Assembly: GCF_025567285.1 (NCBI RefSeq)
Contig: NZ_JAOQJT010000001.1
Span: 501,159-565,158, forward strand
From: Coprococcus aceti
Lineage (GTDB): Bacteria; Bacillota; Clostridia; Lachnospirales; Lachnospiraceae
Length of the DNA: 64,000 nucleotides
Reading direction: 5' to 3'
Below are positions 53,470 to 62,002 of the stretch, in pieces. Below the pieces are notes generated by a model, which worked only from the letters and a program-made list of their open reading frames with translations, was not told the DNA's origin and searched no databases. How positions within the stretch are numbered: the first letter of the stretch is position 1; each line of letters begins with the position of its first letter. Position numbers and translations under genes: made by a program.

Positions 53470-54306
53470 ATGAGTGGAATTATTATTTGTAAGACAAAGA
53501 CAGCGGACAATCCGTACACATTCCTCAATACGAAGATAACCATATATTCATATGAGGAGCTGTGCTACTACATATTCAACAATATGGTGCTCATAGGTAA
53601 AGACGACCTTGCGGACAGACTCAGCACCTGGCTGAGAACGGCCATAGACATGGAGGATCTTGCAGACAAGATAGACGCGCTCAATGCCAAGAATGCGTAT
53701 ATCCAGGATATCATGGTGGAGATACTTACATTTGGTGAGTTCTACAGCAAGGATGAAGTGAAGGAATTCATGGACGAGTGCAAGAGAATCAGGACTCTCA
53801 AGCCGTATGAGCTGGACAAGAAGAGAGCTGACAGCTACATGATGTACAAGCATTACATCAAGGCTGACGCCATATACGATGACATCATAGAGTACAAGGA
53901 GTCACATGGTGAGTACGATGAGTTCCTTGGAAATATATATCACAACAAAGGCGTTGCGCTGGCGGGCAATCTTCAGCTTGAGGAGGCAAATGATGCTTTC
54001 ATCAGAGCATTTGCGCTGAATAAGAACAATGAGTCATTGATAGAATACTTCTGTGTAATGGCGGTGACGGTGGACACGGCGACACTCCAGAGGGAGATAA
54101 GAAAGCGCGGTATGCCGGCCGGATTCCTGGACGATCTGATGAACGAGATCGCTGATTCAAAGGAGGATGTACATGAGATGTCCATATACAACAAAGTCCA
54201 GAAGGCTGTGTACAACAGAATGCACGGCGACATAGAGGACTATGACAGGCGTATGAATTCCATCCTGAGTGCACTCAAGGATCAGTTCAGAAACCAGATA
54301 GGATGA
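53470..54306 (+). CDS. helical-repeat (TPR-like) protein of the DUF5716/5717 cassette
   Basis: 278 residues from ATG 53470, seven bases after the DUF5716 stop; the earlier in-frame ORF overlaps it and is rejected. The N-terminal 100 residues begin MSGIIICKTKTADNPYTF and are rich in Asp and Lys. A TPR-like pair is visible near 135-200 (YHNKGVALAGNLQLEEANDA). There is no membrane helix or signal peptide. The operon position suggests an adaptor or partner of the actin-fold protein. The family is unassigned to me. Confidence 0.7.
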   Translation: MSGIIICKTKTADNPYTFLNTKITIYSYEELCYYIFNNMVLIGKDDLADRLSTWLRTAIDMEDLADKIDALNAKNAYIQDIMVEILTFGEFYSKDEVKEFMDECKRIRTLKPYELDKKRADSYMMYKHYIKADAIYDDIIEYKESHGEYDEFLGNIYHNKGVALAGNLQLEEANDAFIRAFALNKNNESLIEYFCVMAVTVDTATLQREIRKRGMPAGFLDDLMNEIADSKEDVHEMSIYNKVQKAVYNRMHGDIEDYDRRMNSILSALKDQFRNQIG

Positions 54307-54314
54307 CTTTGTGC

Positions 54315-54344
54315 TTGACGTACAGCCAGCCTATGTTGTACTAT
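54315..54344 (+). promoter_or_regulatory. promoter for the valS T-box transcript
   Basis: TTGACG at 54315-54320 and TACTAT at 54339-54344, 18 bases apart; transcription would begin near 54351. Confidence 0.6.
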
Positions 54345-54350
54345 CACAAT

Positions 54351-54611
54351 GAATAAAGAAGATATATGCAAATGCTGTGACGAAGAGGAGTAGCATGTGG
54401 AGTCAGACAGAGAGAATGGTTCGTGGGCTGTGAGACCGTTCCTGACAGAGACTTGTGAAGGTAGCTTCTGAGCTGCATGGCTGAAAGATCATGATAAGGA
54501 TAGGCCATGCCGGGGCGTTCCCGTTATAGGATAAGATGAGATACAAAACAAGGTGGTAACGCGAATATTTACTCGCCCTTCTGACAGAATGTCCGGAGAG
54601 CGGGTTTTTTT
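54351..54611 (+). ncRNA. T-box riboswitch of valS
   Basis: The antiterminator T-box core AGGTGGTAACGCG lies at 54551-54563; its TGGT can pair with the ACCA end of uncharged tRNA-Val. The terminator stem follows at 54571-54604 (ACTCGC with GCGGGT, 13 of 15 positions paired) and ends in seven T. Stem I occupies about 54380-54500; GTA in AAGGTAGCTTC (54461-54463) is a candidate valine specifier codon, although its exact place in the loop cannot be fixed by eye. Binding of uncharged tRNA would favour antitermination and raise ValRS. Confidence 0.85.
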
Positions 54612-54678
54612 GTGAAAAATTTTGTAAAAGTATATATCAACATGTAAGAGATCAGGAAGAATAGAAAGGAAGAATGAG

Positions 54679-57321
54679 ATGAAAGAGTTAGAGAAGACAT
54701 ATGATCCTTCCCAGATAGAGGACAGACTCTACAGAAAGTGGGAGGAGAAGAAGTATTTCCACGCAGAGGTTGACAGGAGCAAGAAGCCATTTACGATCGT
54801 AATGCCACCTCCAAATGTAACAGGACAGCTCCACATGGGACATGCCTTGGACAATACAATGCAGGATATACTTATCAGATTCAAGAGAATGCAGGGCTAC
54901 TCAGCACTGTGGCAGCCTGGTACAGACCACGCAGCCATCGCAACCGAGGTTAAGGTTACAGAGAAGCTGAAGGAGCAGGGAATAGATAAGAAAGAGATCG
55001 GCCGTGAGGAGTTCTTAAAGCATGCATGGGCATGGAAGGAAGAGTACGGCAACCGTATCGTGAGCCAGCTCAAGAAGATGGGTTCATCCGCTGACTGGGA
55101 CAGAGAGAGATTCACCATGGACGAGGGATGTTCCAAGGCAGTCAAGGAAGTATTTGTAAGACTGTACGAGAAGGGCTACATCTACAAGGGCTCAAGGATC
55201 ATCAACTGGTGTCCTGTATGTAAGACTTCCATATCAGATGCTGAGGTTATACATGAGGAGCAGGACGGATTCTTCTGGCATATCAACTATCCTGTAGTTG
55301 GAGAGCCTGGAAGATTTGTGGAGATAGCAACCACAAGACCGGAGACACTTCTCGGAGATACAGCCGTTGCAGTAAATCCTGACGATGAGAGATACACAGA
55401 TATAGTAGGAAAGATGCTGGAGCTGCCACTTACAGACAGACAGATCCCGGTTATCGCAGATCCATATGTTGACAAGGAGTTTGGAACAGGATGTGTAAAG
55501 ATCACACCTGCACATGACCCTAACGACTTCGAGGTTGGAAAGCGTCACAATCTTGAGGAGATAAATATACTGAACGATGATGCAACCATAAATGAGCTCG
55601 GAGGCAAGTATGCAGGCATGGATCGCTACGAGGCAAGAAAGCAGATGGTGGCAGACCTTGACGCACTGGGACTTCTCGTAAAGGTAGTTCCACACAGCCA
55701 CAACGTAGGAACACATGACAGATGTAAGACAACTGTAGAGCCTATGATCAAGCCTCAGTGGTTCGTCCGCATGAAGGAGATGGGACAGGCAGCACTTGAC
55801 ATCATCAAGACCGATGAGCTCTCATTTGTGCCTGAGCAGTTCGACAAGACATACATCCACTGGCTTGAGAATATCCGTGACTGGTGTATATCAAGACAGC
55901 TTTGGTGGGGACACAGAATCCCTGCATGGTACTGTGACGAGTGCGGCGAGACCATCGTCAGCCGTGAGACACCTACAGTATGTCCAAAGTGCGGATGCAC
56001 ACATCTCACACAGGATGAGGATACGCTCGATACATGGTTCTCATCTGCACTGTGGCCATTTTCAACACTTGGCTGGCCGGATAAGACACCTGAGTATGAA
56101 TACTTCTATCCTACAAGCGTGCTTGTAACCGGATACGACATCATATTCTTCTGGGTAATCCGTATGGTATTCTCAGCACTTGAGCAGACAGGCAAGAGCC
56201 CGTTCAAGCATGTGCTGATCCACGGACTTGTAAGAGACGACCAGGGACGTAAGATGAGTAAGTCACTTGGAAATGGTATTGACCCGCTTGAGGTTATAGA
56301 TAAGTACGGTGCAGACGCCCTTCGTCTGACACTTATAACAGGAAATGCTCCTGGAAACGACATGCGTTTCTACTGGGAGAGAGTTGAGAATTCCAGAAAC
56401 TTTGCAAATAAGATCTGGAACGCAACACGTTTCATCATGATGAATATGGAGAAGGCAGATTTCACAAATGTGAAGCTGTCAGACCTGACAATAGCTGACC
56501 GCTGGATCCTGTCCAAGGTCAACACACTTGCAAAAGAGATGACAGACAACATGGAGAAGTTCGAGCTTGGTATCGCTGTATCCAAGGTATACGACTTCAT
56601 CTGGGAGGAGTTCTGTGACTGGTATATCGAGATGGTTAAGCCTCGTCTCTACAACGATGAGGATGAGACAAAGGCAGCAGCACTCTGGACACTTAAGACA
56701 GTTCTGATCCAGGCACTTAAGCTTCTTCATCCATACATGCCATTCATCACAGAGGAGATCTTCTGCAACATTCAGGACGAGGAGGAGTCGATCATGATCT
56801 CCAAGTGGCCTGAGTACACAGACGAGTGGAACTTTGAGGCTGACGAGGCCGCTGTTGACACTATCAAGGCAGCAGTCCGTGCCATCAGAAACCTTCGTAC
56901 AGGAATGAACGTACCACCTAGCAGAAAGGCAAAGGTATATGTCGTATCTGCAAAGGAGGACGTGAGACATATATTTGAGTCATCAAAGAGCTTCTTTGCC
57001 ACACTGGGTTATGCCAGCGAGGTACACGTTCAGGAGGACAAGACAGGAATCGATGAGAATGCAGTATCAACACTGATCCACGATGCCGCTGTATACATTC
57101 CTCTTGAGGAGCTTGTGGATATCGACAAGGAGATCGAGCGACTTGAGAAGGAGGCTGCTAAGCTTGCCGGAGAGATCAAGCGTGCATCAGGAATGCTTGC
57201 AAATCCAAAGTTCGTTGACAAGGCCCCAGCCGCAAAGGTTGAGGAGGAGAAGGCAAAGCTTGCCAAGTACACTGAGATGTCTGAGCAGGTTGCCGAGCGT
57301 CTTGCACAGCTTAAGAAGTAA
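54679..57321 (+). CDS. valS: valyl-tRNA synthetase
   Basis: 880 residues, class Ia synthetase that charges tRNA-Val. The HIGH motif is PPPNVTGQLHMGHAL (about 44-58) and the KMSKS motif is GRKMSKSLGNGIDP (about 522-535). The editing domain contains the TTRPETLLGDTAVAV stretch. A zinc-type set (CDECGE and CPKCGC) is present near 416-442, and the C-terminal coiled coil typical of ValRS spans about 815-880. AAAGGAAG upstream. Controlled by the T-box just before it. Confidence 0.97.
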   Translation: MKELEKTYDPSQIEDRLYRKWEEKKYFHAEVDRSKKPFTIVMPPPNVTGQLHMGHALDNTMQDILIRFKRMQGYSALWQPGTDHAAIATEVKVTEKLKEQGIDKKEIGREEFLKHAWAWKEEYGNRIVSQLKKMGSSADWDRERFTMDEGCSKAVKEVFVRLYEKGYIYKGSRIINWCPVCKTSISDAEVIHEEQDGFFWHINYPVVGEPGRFVEIATTRPETLLGDTAVAVNPDDERYTDIVGKMLELPLTDRQIPVIADPYVDKEFGTGCVKITPAHDPNDFEVGKRHNLEEINILNDDATINELGGKYAGMDRYEARKQMVADLDALGLLVKVVPHSHNVGTHDRCKTTVEPMIKPQWFVRMKEMGQAALDIIKTDELSFVPEQFDKTYIHWLENIRDWCISRQLWWGHRIPAWYCDECGETIVSRETPTVCPKCGCTHLTQDEDTLDTWFSSALWPFSTLGWPDKTPEYEYFYPTSVLVTGYDIIFFWVIRMVFSALEQTGKSPFKHVLIHGLVRDDQGRKMSKSLGNGIDPLEVIDKYGADALRLTLITGNAPGNDMRFYWERVENSRNFANKIWNATRFIMMNMEKADFTNVKLSDLTIADRWILSKVNTLAKEMTDNMEKFELGIAVSKVYDFIWEEFCDWYIEMVKPRLYNDEDETKAAALWTLKTVLIQALKLLHPYMPFITEEIFCNIQDEEESIMISKWPEYTDEWNFEADEAAVDTIKAAVRAIRNLRTGMNVPPSRKAKVYVVSAKEDVRHIFESSKSFFATLGYASEVHVQEDKTGIDENAVSTLIHDAAVYIPLEELVDIDKEIERLEKEAAKLAGEIKRASGMLANPKFVDKAPAAKVEEEKAKLAKYTEMSEQVAERLAQLKK

Positions 57322-57327
57322 TTATAA

Positions 57328-57377
57328 GGTCCCGACAGACGGAATTGGCTTTTCGCCTGCCGGGATCTTCGTTTTTA
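57328..57377 (+). terminator. intrinsic terminator of valS
   Basis: GGTCCCGaCAGaCG pairs with CGcCTGcCGGGATC around a 12-base loop, followed by a T-rich tail. Confidence 0.75.
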
Positions 57378-57451
57378 TTGTGTCGATGAGACATTTCCTT
57401 CATATCATATAACAGAAGAGGTTTTTCTGTCGGTATGAAGGAGGTGGAGAA

Positions 57452-57760
57452 ATGGGATTCACAAGTATTCCCATACGCAACATCATACGTGAAGCTGTTG
57501 CAAGGGGCGGCATAATAGTGGATGTCAGGAACCGCGATGAATTTCTGGAGGGACACATCCCCATGGCGGTAAATATTCCATTTGAGTTGATAGAAGCGGG
57601 GGAGTATACTCTTCCCAAAAGCAAATATCTGCTGGTATACTGTGCTCATGGGGTGAGCAGCATGAAGGCTGCGCTCATCATGAGCGAGGATGGATACAGA
57701 GTTATCAACACGGTGGGAGGCTTGGCGCAGTACAGAGGCCCGCTCACAAGACAGCGATAG
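57452..57760 (+). CDS. single-domain rhodanese
   Basis: 102 residues with an AAGGAGG site. The rhodanese frame is clear: GGIIVDVRNRDEFLEGHIP, an active-site loop VYCAHGVSS with the persulfide-forming Cys, and VINTVGGLAQY. Such proteins carry sulfane sulfur; the acceptor is unknown. It is located between valS and an RNA methyltransferase. Confidence 0.9.
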   Translation: MGFTSIPIRNIIREAVARGGIIVDVRNRDEFLEGHIPMAVNIPFELIEAGEYTLPKSKYLLVYCAHGVSSMKAALIMSEDGYRVINTVGGLAQYRGPLTRQR

Positions 57761-57792
57761 AACAAATATACAACCCACAGAAAGGGCAGGAA

Positions 57793-58950
57793 ATGAGTAG
57801 AGTAGAACTTATAGCTCCATGTCATTTTGGACTGGAGTCGGTACTGAAAAAAGAAATACTTGATCTTGGATACGAGATAGTCCAGGTGGAGGACGGAAGG
57901 ATCACATTTGCCGGAGACGAGAGTGCGATTGCAAGGGCAAATATTTTTATAAGGACAGCCGAGCGTATCATGCTCAAATGTGGCAGCTTCAAGGCCGCCA
58001 CATTTGACGAGCTGTTCGAGGGAACAAAGGCCATCGCCTGGGAGAAGTATCTGACAAGGGATGCAAAATTCTGGGTGTCCAAGGCGACATCAAACAAGAG
58101 TGCACTCTTCAGTCCATCGGATATACAGTCCATAGTCAAGAAGGCTATGGTTGAGAGATTGAAGCAGACATACAGAGTGTCATGGTTCACGGAGGATGGC
58201 GCAAGCTATCCGGTGAGAGTATTTATATTCAAGGATATAGTGACCATAGCACTTGACACGTCAGGTGTGTCACTTCACAAGAGGGGATACAGAAAGCTGG
58301 TTGGAAAGGCTCCTATATCGGAGACGCTGGCGTCCGCGCTGATCATGCTCATGCCGTGGCACAGGGACAGAGTTCTTGTAGATCCGTTCTGCGGAAGTGG
58401 AACATTTCCGATAGAGGCTGCCATGATAGGCGCACACATCGCACCGGGAATGGACAGGGAGTTCACGGCCCAGGAGTGGTCCAAGATCTGTGACAAGAAG
58501 ATATGGTACAATGCGGTGGATGAGGCTCATGATCTCATAGACCACGATGTGAAGATGAACATACAGGGATATGATCTGGATGGCGATATGGTGAAGTGTG
58601 CCATGGAGAATGCCAGGGCAGCAGGAGTGGAGCAGCACATCCATTTTCAGCAGAGGGATGTGAAGGATCTGAGGAATCCGAAGAAGTATGGATTTATAAT
58701 CACAAATCCACCTTACGGAGAGAGACTTGAGGAGAAGGAGGCTCTGCCTGAGCTGTACAGGACCATCGGCGAGAGCTATAGGAATCTTGATGACTGGTCA
58801 ATGTTCCTCATCACATCGTATACGGATGCGGAGAAGTATATCGGCAGAAAGGCCGACAGAAACCGCAAGATATACAACGGAATGATAAAATCATATTTCT
58901 ATCAGTTTATGGGACCGAAGCCGCCTAAACGAAGGAGAGAAGAAGCTTGA
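57793..58950 (+). CDS. THUMP-domain class I RNA methyltransferase (RlmL/YpsC-like)
   Basis: 385 residues. The N-terminal THUMP region (about 50-160) binds RNA. The Rossmann methyltransferase domain shows VDPFCGSGTFPIEAAMIGA for SAM binding and the catalytic ITNPPYGERL, the NPPY type used for N2-guanine or N6-adenine methylation. Closest by layout to YpsC/RlmL, acting on 23S rRNA. The stop overlaps the next TTG start. Confidence 0.9.
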   Translation: MSRVELIAPCHFGLESVLKKEILDLGYEIVQVEDGRITFAGDESAIARANIFIRTAERIMLKCGSFKAATFDELFEGTKAIAWEKYLTRDAKFWVSKATSNKSALFSPSDIQSIVKKAMVERLKQTYRVSWFTEDGASYPVRVFIFKDIVTIALDTSGVSLHKRGYRKLVGKAPISETLASALIMLMPWHRDRVLVDPFCGSGTFPIEAAMIGAHIAPGMDREFTAQEWSKICDKKIWYNAVDEAHDLIDHDVKMNIQGYDLDGDMVKCAMENARAAGVEQHIHFQQRDVKDLRNPKKYGFIITNPPYGERLEEKEALPELYRTIGESYRNLDDWSMFLITSYTDAEKYIGRKADRNRKIYNGMIKSYFYQFMGPKPPKRRREEA

Positions 58951-60641
58951 AGAAATTTGTATATATAATTCTGATCCTTGCCATAGGTGCTCTGGCGTAT
59001 TACGGAACAAAGGAGCCGTCGGGACGTCTGGAGAAGAACGAGGAGGATCAACACGCAGTTTCCGGCATGTCTGAGAAGCTTGCGGGCGATTACAATGAAG
59101 CGGGACTCACACTGTATGTAAATGGCAGTGAGGTGGAAGAGGACGAGTACAAGCCGTATGTAAGCAATAATCTTCACCTTATGATGCCGCTGAAGATGCT
59201 CAAGGATAAGATGAAGTGCACATACATAGAGTATGTGAATGGCAGTATCGTGATCAAGAGGAATGAAGGAGTCGCCAGACTGGTGCTTGATTCCCAGGAT
59301 GCAGAGCTGGACGGCAAGGACGTGAAGATCGCGGATGCGCCGATAAAGAAGGATGACGAGACATTTGTCCCTATAGAGTATATAGCGGACACGCTCGACT
59401 ATACATGTGAGTACAATTATGACACAGGCCGTGTATCCCTGCAGAAGGTCGGTGAGGACAGTAAGCTGCCGGCCGCCTACGACATGAGAAAAGAGGGCAG
59501 GGTCACAGAGGTCAGAGACCAGGGAGACTCGGGAACATGCTGGGCATTTGCGTCGCTGGCTGCGCTTGAGACAACTCTTATGCCGGATGAAAAGCTGCAG
59601 TTCTCTGTGGATAACATGACCATGAACAACGGATTTGGCGTTGAACAGTTTGAGGGTGGCCAGTACAGGATGAGTATTGCATATCTTGCATCCTGGAAGG
59701 GACCGGTTCTCGAGAAGGATGATCCGTACGGGGATGACAAGACGAACTCCAAGCTTAAGGCCGTGAAGCATTTGCAGGAGGCGGAGATAATTGACGACAA
59801 GAATCTGAAGGCTGTGAAAGAGGCAGTGTACACCAAGGGCGGTGTGGAGACTGCGATATACAGCGATATGATAGATGCCGACAGCAGCTCGGAGTATTAC
59901 AACGAGGAGACTCATGCGTACTATTATGATGGTTCAGAGGGAATCAACCACGATGTGGTAATAGTAGGATGGGATGACAATTACAGCAAGAACAACTTTA
60001 ACAAGGCGCCGAAGAAAGATGGTGCTTTTATCTGTAAGAACAGTTGGGGAACCGAATTTGGCGAGGATGGATATTTCTATATATCCTACTATGATGCGCA
60101 TATTTGCGAGACCAGTGTTGTGTACACCAGACTTGAGGGTGCAGACAACTACGATAAGATATACCAGTCGGACAAGCTGGGCTGGGTAGGAGTTCTTGGA
60201 TTTGACCAGGAGGATGCCTATTTTGCAAATGTTTACACGGCAGGCAAGAGCGAGGAGCTCAAGGCTGTGTCATTCTATGCTACTGATGCAAAGACGACAT
60301 ATGAAGTATATGTGGCTACAAATTTTGAGAACACTGACGATCTGGCAAATAAGAAGCTTGTCGCGTCAGGCGAGATGGAGTATGCAGGATACTACACGGT
60401 CAACCTGGATGAGGTGGTAAAGCTCCCGGATGAGAAGAAATTTGCGGTCATAGTACATATAACCACGCCGGGCAGCAAATACCCGATAGCCATAGAGTAT
60501 GATGCGGATTCCATGACCGACAGCTTTGACATCTCCGACGGAGAAGGCTATATAAGTCTGTATGGAAATCAGTGGTACAGTGCGGAAAAAGAGAGAAAAT
60601 GTAACGTCTGCCTCAAGGCATTTACGGATAAGACAGAATAA
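58947..60641 (+). CDS. membrane-anchored papain-like (C1) cysteine protease
   Basis: 564 residues from TTG 58947, overlapping the previous stop (GGAGAG upstream). A short N-terminal membrane segment (about 3-20) is followed by a domain resembling the copper amine oxidase N-terminal repeat (about 45-170; LYVNGSEVEEDEYKPYV and later FVPIEYIADTL). The C1A protease domain shows all catalytic residues: Gln and Cys in VRDQGDSGTCWAFAS, His in INHDVVIVGWDD and Asn in CKNSWGTEFGEDGYFYIS. The C-terminal 160 residues are beta-rich, like the lectin-like domain found in related clostridial proteases. A cell-wall or extracellular role is inferred. Confidence 0.88.
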   Translation: MKKFVYIILILAIGALAYYGTKEPSGRLEKNEEDQHAVSGMSEKLAGDYNEAGLTLYVNGSEVEEDEYKPYVSNNLHLMMPLKMLKDKMKCTYIEYVNGSIVIKRNEGVARLVLDSQDAELDGKDVKIADAPIKKDDETFVPIEYIADTLDYTCEYNYDTGRVSLQKVGEDSKLPAAYDMRKEGRVTEVRDQGDSGTCWAFASLAALETTLMPDEKLQFSVDNMTMNNGFGVEQFEGGQYRMSIAYLASWKGPVLEKDDPYGDDKTNSKLKAVKHLQEAEIIDDKNLKAVKEAVYTKGGVETAIYSDMIDADSSSEYYNEETHAYYYDGSEGINHDVVIVGWDDNYSKNNFNKAPKKDGAFICKNSWGTEFGEDGYFYISYYDAHICETSVVYTRLEGADNYDKIYQSDKLGWVGVLGFDQEDAYFANVYTAGKSEELKAVSFYATDAKTTYEVYVATNFENTDDLANKKLVASGEMEYAGYYTVNLDEVVKLPDEKKFAVIVHITTPGSKYPIAIEYDADSMTDSFDISDGEGYISLYGNQWYSAEKERKCNVCLKAFTDKTE

Positions 60642-60680
60642 ACAGGAAGTGTATGTAAGCTGTGGGAAAGGAGAACTATT

Positions 60681-61283
60681 ATGGACAAGCTGATATTTGC
60701 AACGGGAAATGAAGGAAAGATGAAGGAGGTCCGCATGATACTTGCTGACCTCGGATTTGAGATACAGTCCATGAAGGAGGCTGGGATCGATATAGACATA
60801 GTGGAGGACGGACAGACATTTGAGGAGAATGCTCTGATCAAGGCGAGAGCCATCAGCAAGGAGAGCGGATGTCTGGTGCTTGCCGATGACTCAGGCCTTG
60901 AGGTCGACTATATGGACAAGGCGCCTGGAATATACAGCGCGAGATTCCTAGGCGAGGACACATCGTATAGGATAAAGAACCAGTACATAATAGACAAGCT
61001 GGCCGGGGTTCCAGATCCTGAGAGGACAGCAAGATTCGTGTGCGCTATAGCAGCAGTGTTCCCGGATGGAAGCGAGTACACAGAGCGCGGAACCATAGAG
61101 GGAATCATAGGCTACGAGGAGCGCGGCGAGAACGGTTTCGGGTATGACCCTATATTTTACCTTCCAGAGCTGGGCAAGACCACTGCGGAGCTTGATCCTG
61201 AGGAGAAGAACAAGATCAGTCACAGGGGAAATGCACTGAGACTGATGAAGAACGTCATCAGAGCGCACAGGGAGAGTAAGTGA
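60681..61283 (+). CDS. XTP/dITP pyrophosphatase (RdgB/HAM1)
   Basis: 200 residues. Removes non-canonical purine nucleotides by hydrolysis to the monophosphate. Motifs: FATGNEGKMKEVR, ADDSGLEVDYMDKAPGIYSA, GENGFGYDPIFYLPE and ISHRGNALRLM. AAAGGAG upstream. It is followed after 61 bases by the phosphoesterase gene; the two are often neighbours in Firmicutes. Confidence 0.96.
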   Translation: MDKLIFATGNEGKMKEVRMILADLGFEIQSMKEAGIDIDIVEDGQTFEENALIKARAISKESGCLVLADDSGLEVDYMDKAPGIYSARFLGEDTSYRIKNQYIIDKLAGVPDPERTARFVCAIAAVFPDGSEYTERGTIEGIIGYEERGENGFGYDPIFYLPELGKTTAELDPEEKNKISHRGNALRLMKNVIRAHRESK

Positions 61284-61344
61284 GAATCAGGAATAAATCA
61301 GTTAATGATCAGTGGGATCGATGGATTCTCGTTAGGAGGAATAG

Positions 61345-61869
61345 ATGAAAGTACTGATAATAAGTGACACTCATGGCAAGAGTAGCTGCTTAAAACAGAT
61401 ACACGATATAGTTGGCGACGTGGACATGCTGATACACCTCGGTGATGTGGAGGGAGACGAAAAGCTGATACATGACCTGTTTGACTGTGAGATCCACATG
61501 GTGAGGGGCAACTGCGATTACAACCCGGAGCTCCCGATATATGACGAATTCAACATCGGAGATAAGAGGGCATTTATAACGCATGGACACAGGTATGGTG
61601 TGAACAGCGGTATTTCATATCTGGAGGAGCTTATCGACACGGAAGGATATGACTTCGTAATGTATGGACATACACACCGCCGTGACCTGACGTGCTACAA
61701 GGGTTCATATATAGTGAATCCGGGAAGTCTGGCTCTGCCGAGGGACAACCGGATTGGAACGTATATGCTGCTTGATTTTGACCAGCACGGAACGCCGTTT
61801 TTTGCGCAGAATGAGCTGCCGAGGGTAGAGTCGAATGTGTCAAGTTTTCGAAGAAAATTTGACATGTAG
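61345..61869 (+). CDS. YfcE/MJ0936-type metallophosphoesterase
   Basis: 174 residues with the five metal motifs: IISDTHGK, HLGDVEGDE, VRGNCDYN, FITHGHRYG and MYGHTHRRDL. The family hydrolyses phosphodiesters; the natural substrate is uncertain. GTTAGGAGG precedes the start. A stem-loop begins right after its stop. Confidence 0.94.
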   Translation: MKVLIISDTHGKSSCLKQIHDIVGDVDMLIHLGDVEGDEKLIHDLFDCEIHMVRGNCDYNPELPIYDEFNIGDKRAFITHGHRYGVNSGISYLEELIDTEGYDFVMYGHTHRRDLTCYKGSYIVNPGSLALPRDNRIGTYMLLDFDQHGTPFFAQNELPRVESNVSSFRRKFDM

Positions 61870-61906
61870 CATCAGCCCTGCCGAAGGCAGCTTTAAATGG
61901 CTGATG
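61870..61906 (+). other. stem-loop after the phosphoesterase stop codon
   Basis: CATCAGCC (61870-61877) and GGCTGATG (61899-61906) are exact inverted copies; an inner CTGCC/GGCAG stem adds a second hairpin. No direct T tract follows, so it is a candidate weak terminator or transcript-end stabiliser. Confidence 0.55.
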
Positions 61907-62002
61907 TTCCATACCGGAGGAGAAGAAGAGGAAGAAGTTTTTTGAGGATCTGTGGGGATAGGGCAGACCGTTCCAGAAAAATAAATAAGGATTGGAAATA
62001 GA

